This document shows, one piece after another, positions 62,667 through 64,000 of a stretch of DNA of 64,000 nt. The stretch is from Propionivibrio limicola. Its GTDB lineage: Bacteria; Pseudomonadota; Gammaproteobacteria; Burkholderiales; Rhodocyclaceae. The translations under genes and the position numbers were made by a program. The stretch spans positions 80,820 through 144,819 of the forward strand of contig NZ_SSSR01000005.1 of the NCBI RefSeq assembly GCF_009469695.1. Reading direction: 5' to 3'. Every line of letters begins with the position of its first letter. The first letter of the stretch is position 1. Under the pieces are notes generated by a model. The model did no database searches and was not told the DNA's origin. It saw nothing but the letters and a program-made list of their open reading frames with translations.

Positions 62667-63751
62667 ATCGGGAAACACTGCTCGAGATTCTCGCGCTGGC
62701 TCGCTGGACCCCCAGTGGCGACAACACCCAGCCCTGGCGCTTCGAGATTGTTGACGACTTTCAGGTCGCCATTCACGGCCACGATACGCGGGAGCACGTG
62801 GTTTATGACTTTCAGGGCCATGCCAGTCACCTGGCCCACGGCGCGCTGCTCGAAACGCTACGGCTCGCCGCCACACGTTACGGACTTGCGACCGAATGGG
62901 CGATCAAGCCCGACCAACCGGACACGGCGCCGGTCTATCTCGTCCGCTTCCACCCGGCCGGACTCACCGAAGATCCGCTCGTGCCATACATCACCGAGCG
63001 CGCCGTCGAGCGCCGGGCGATGCCGACAACGCCACTCAAGGACGCGCACAAGGAGGCGCTGATCGCGGCCGTTGGCTCGTCGTTCCGCCTGCAATTTTTC
63101 GAGTCGCTGGCCGACCGTCTCGCTGTCGCACGCCTGCTCTGGAACAACGCCCACCTTCGCCTGACCTGCCCGGAGGCGTACCCTGTCCACCGCGACGTCA
63201 TCGAATGGAATGCCCGTTACAGCAAAGACCGTATTCCGGACCAGGCGCTCGGTGTCGATGCCCTGACGACTCGCCTGATGCGTTGGGTCATGCAAAGCTG
63301 GAAGCGCGTCGATTTTTTCAACCGCCATCTTGGCGGGACATATCTGCCACGCCTCCAGATGGATTTGATTCCCGGCGTGGCATGCGCCGCGCATCTGCTG
63401 CTCAAGCCGAAAAGAAAACCCGTGCATCTTGAGGACTACGTCCGCACCGGCATGGCGATCCAGCATCTCTGGCTGACGGCCTCGCGGCTTGGGCTCCATC
63501 TGCAACCGGAAATGACGCCGGTGATTTTCCGCTGGTACAGCCAGTCCGGAACCGACATTTCGGCCACACCGGCGATCGACGAGGGCGCCAGGAAGCTCGC
63601 GGGGCAATTCGACCGACTCGCGCAGGCGGCCCCGGATGACGCCTTTGCATTCCTTTGTCGAGTAGGTTATTGCCCTCCGCCAGCCGCACGCTCGCTCCGT
63701 CGGGATATCAATTCCCTCGACCGCGGCCAGAGCCTGATGCTCGACCGGTAA
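62663..63751 (+). CDS. Nitroreductase-family flavoprotein
   Basis: The 362-residue protein begins ETLLEILALARWTPSGDNTQPWRF, the FMN-binding opening of the nitroreductase fold. It has GALLETLRLAATRYGL, and the C-terminal half LEDYVRTGMAIQHLWLTASRLGLHLQ. It is longer than simple nitroreductases (about 200), with an inserted helical region (160-280), like the ThiF-associated type. The ATG overlaps the ThiF stop. The expected cofactor is FMN; the substrate is unknown. Confidence 0.88.
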   Translation: MNRETLLEILALARWTPSGDNTQPWRFEIVDDFQVAIHGHDTREHVVYDFQGHASHLAHGALLETLRLAATRYGLATEWAIKPDQPDTAPVYLVRFHPAGLTEDPLVPYITERAVERRAMPTTPLKDAHKEALIAAVGSSFRLQFFESLADRLAVARLLWNNAHLRLTCPEAYPVHRDVIEWNARYSKDRIPDQALGVDALTTRLMRWVMQSWKRVDFFNRHLGGTYLPRLQMDLIPGVACAAHLLLKPKRKPVHLEDYVRTGMAIQHLWLTASRLGLHLQPEMTPVIFRWYSQSGTDISATPAIDEGARKLAGQFDRLAQAAPDDAFAFLCRVGYCPPPAARSLRRDINSLDRGQSLMLDR

Positions 63752-63940
63752 GAAACCCCGGCGCCCGCCGAACGTCCCTCTTCGCGTTTTCGGCCTCACC
63801 GAAACATGCAGGGCAATCGCACCAAACCCGAAATGCCACCGTCGTGAACATGCCAAAATAGCCGTTCACAATCAATCAGTTACAAAGGGGCTGTTCACAG
63901 GGCGTTGATTTGTGTAGTTTTCTGTCTTTTTGGGTGGCGT
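63752..63940. other. Intergenic region before edge ORF
   Basis: No gene is supported. The segment after about 63880 is markedly more T-rich (TGTGTAGTTTTCTGTCTTTTT), unlike the coding DNA before it, and could contain a promoter or the end of a mobile element. Confidence 0.4.
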
Positions 63941-64000
63941 ATGGAGACGGAGAAAGCGGCTACGGCAAATCAACGAGTCTCGCTGACGGAGGTCTTTTCG
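63941..64000 (+). CDS. Start of an unidentified gene, cut by the window edge
   Basis: ATG at 63941 follows GGGTGG and stays open for all 20 codons to the edge (METEKAATANQRVSLTEVFS). Too little is visible to name a family; a transposase N-terminus is one possibility given the composition change upstream. Confidence 0.4.
   Translation, partial: METEKAATANQRVSLTEVFS

Noticed and set aside
1..64000. tRNA, rRNA and CRISPR arrays
   Set aside because: No cloverleaf, rRNA-like or regularly spaced direct-repeat sequence was noticed anywhere in the window.

Overview
The window is GC-rich chromosomal DNA from a Gram-negative bacterium. The exosortase A (XrtA/EpsH) exopolysaccharide locus, the paired cyanophycin synthetase genes with their ABC transporter, the TonB/Feo iron genes and the class III ribonucleotide reductase together point to a betaproteobacterium, most likely of the Rhodocyclales (Dechloromonas/Azonexus/Accumulibacter type). 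That placement is inferred from gene content; no rRNA or other marker gene is present.

Layout. 1-3968 (minus strand): an iron-uptake run of outer-membrane channel-like protein, FeoA, FeoB and a TonB-like protein cut by the window edge, preceded by two Fur-box-like sites. 4284-5569 (minus): a two-gene YjjP/YjjB (split ThrE-type) exporter. 5653-8871 (minus): an anaerobic class III ribonucleotide reductase operon whose glycyl-radical segment is a separate 60-residue protein between nrdD and nrdG. 8868-10880 (minus): a cobalamin riboswitch leading into a half-length SLC13-type permease, followed directly by a degenerate IS630-type transposase.

11114-18874 (plus): a cyanophycin cluster of ABC exporter with zinc-ribbon extension, DUF1854 protein, a short CphA2-like synthetase and a full-length CphA.

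18983-59111: one very large XrtA/PEP-CTERM exopolysaccharide locus. It opens with two alpha/beta hydrolases and an acyl carrier protein (minus). The plus-strand block 21148-38844 follows: AMP ligase, PLP decarboxylase, DegT-like aminotransferase, GNAT acyltransferase, a VanZ/O-antigen-ligase fusion, TPR protein, glycosyltransferase, pyruvyl transferases, flippase, APH-like kinase, a glutaminase-defective asparagine synthetase homologue and a methyltransferase. The minus-strand block 38853-59111 holds the conserved core: deacetylases, O-glycosylation ligase, four glycosyltransferases, UDP-glucose dehydrogenase, amidotransferase, XrtA-EpsI, FemAB protein, ExeA-like ATPase, outer-membrane protein, tyrosine autokinase, Wzz and Wza-type export lipoprotein. 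Together these should make, modify, polymerise, length-control and export a polysaccharide; XrtA would process PEP-CTERM proteins encoded elsewhere.

59248-63751: two LolC/MacB-like FtsX permeases with no ATPase (minus), divergent from an overlapping E1-like (ThiF) and nitroreductase pair (plus). The last 60 bases start another plus-strand ORF. No tRNA, rRNA or CRISPR array was seen. The least explained parts are the split RNR radical domain, the B12-controlled half permease, the triple-VanZ polymerase fusion, the Cys-less asparagine synthetase homologue, and the orphan FtsX/ThiF/nitroreductase region.
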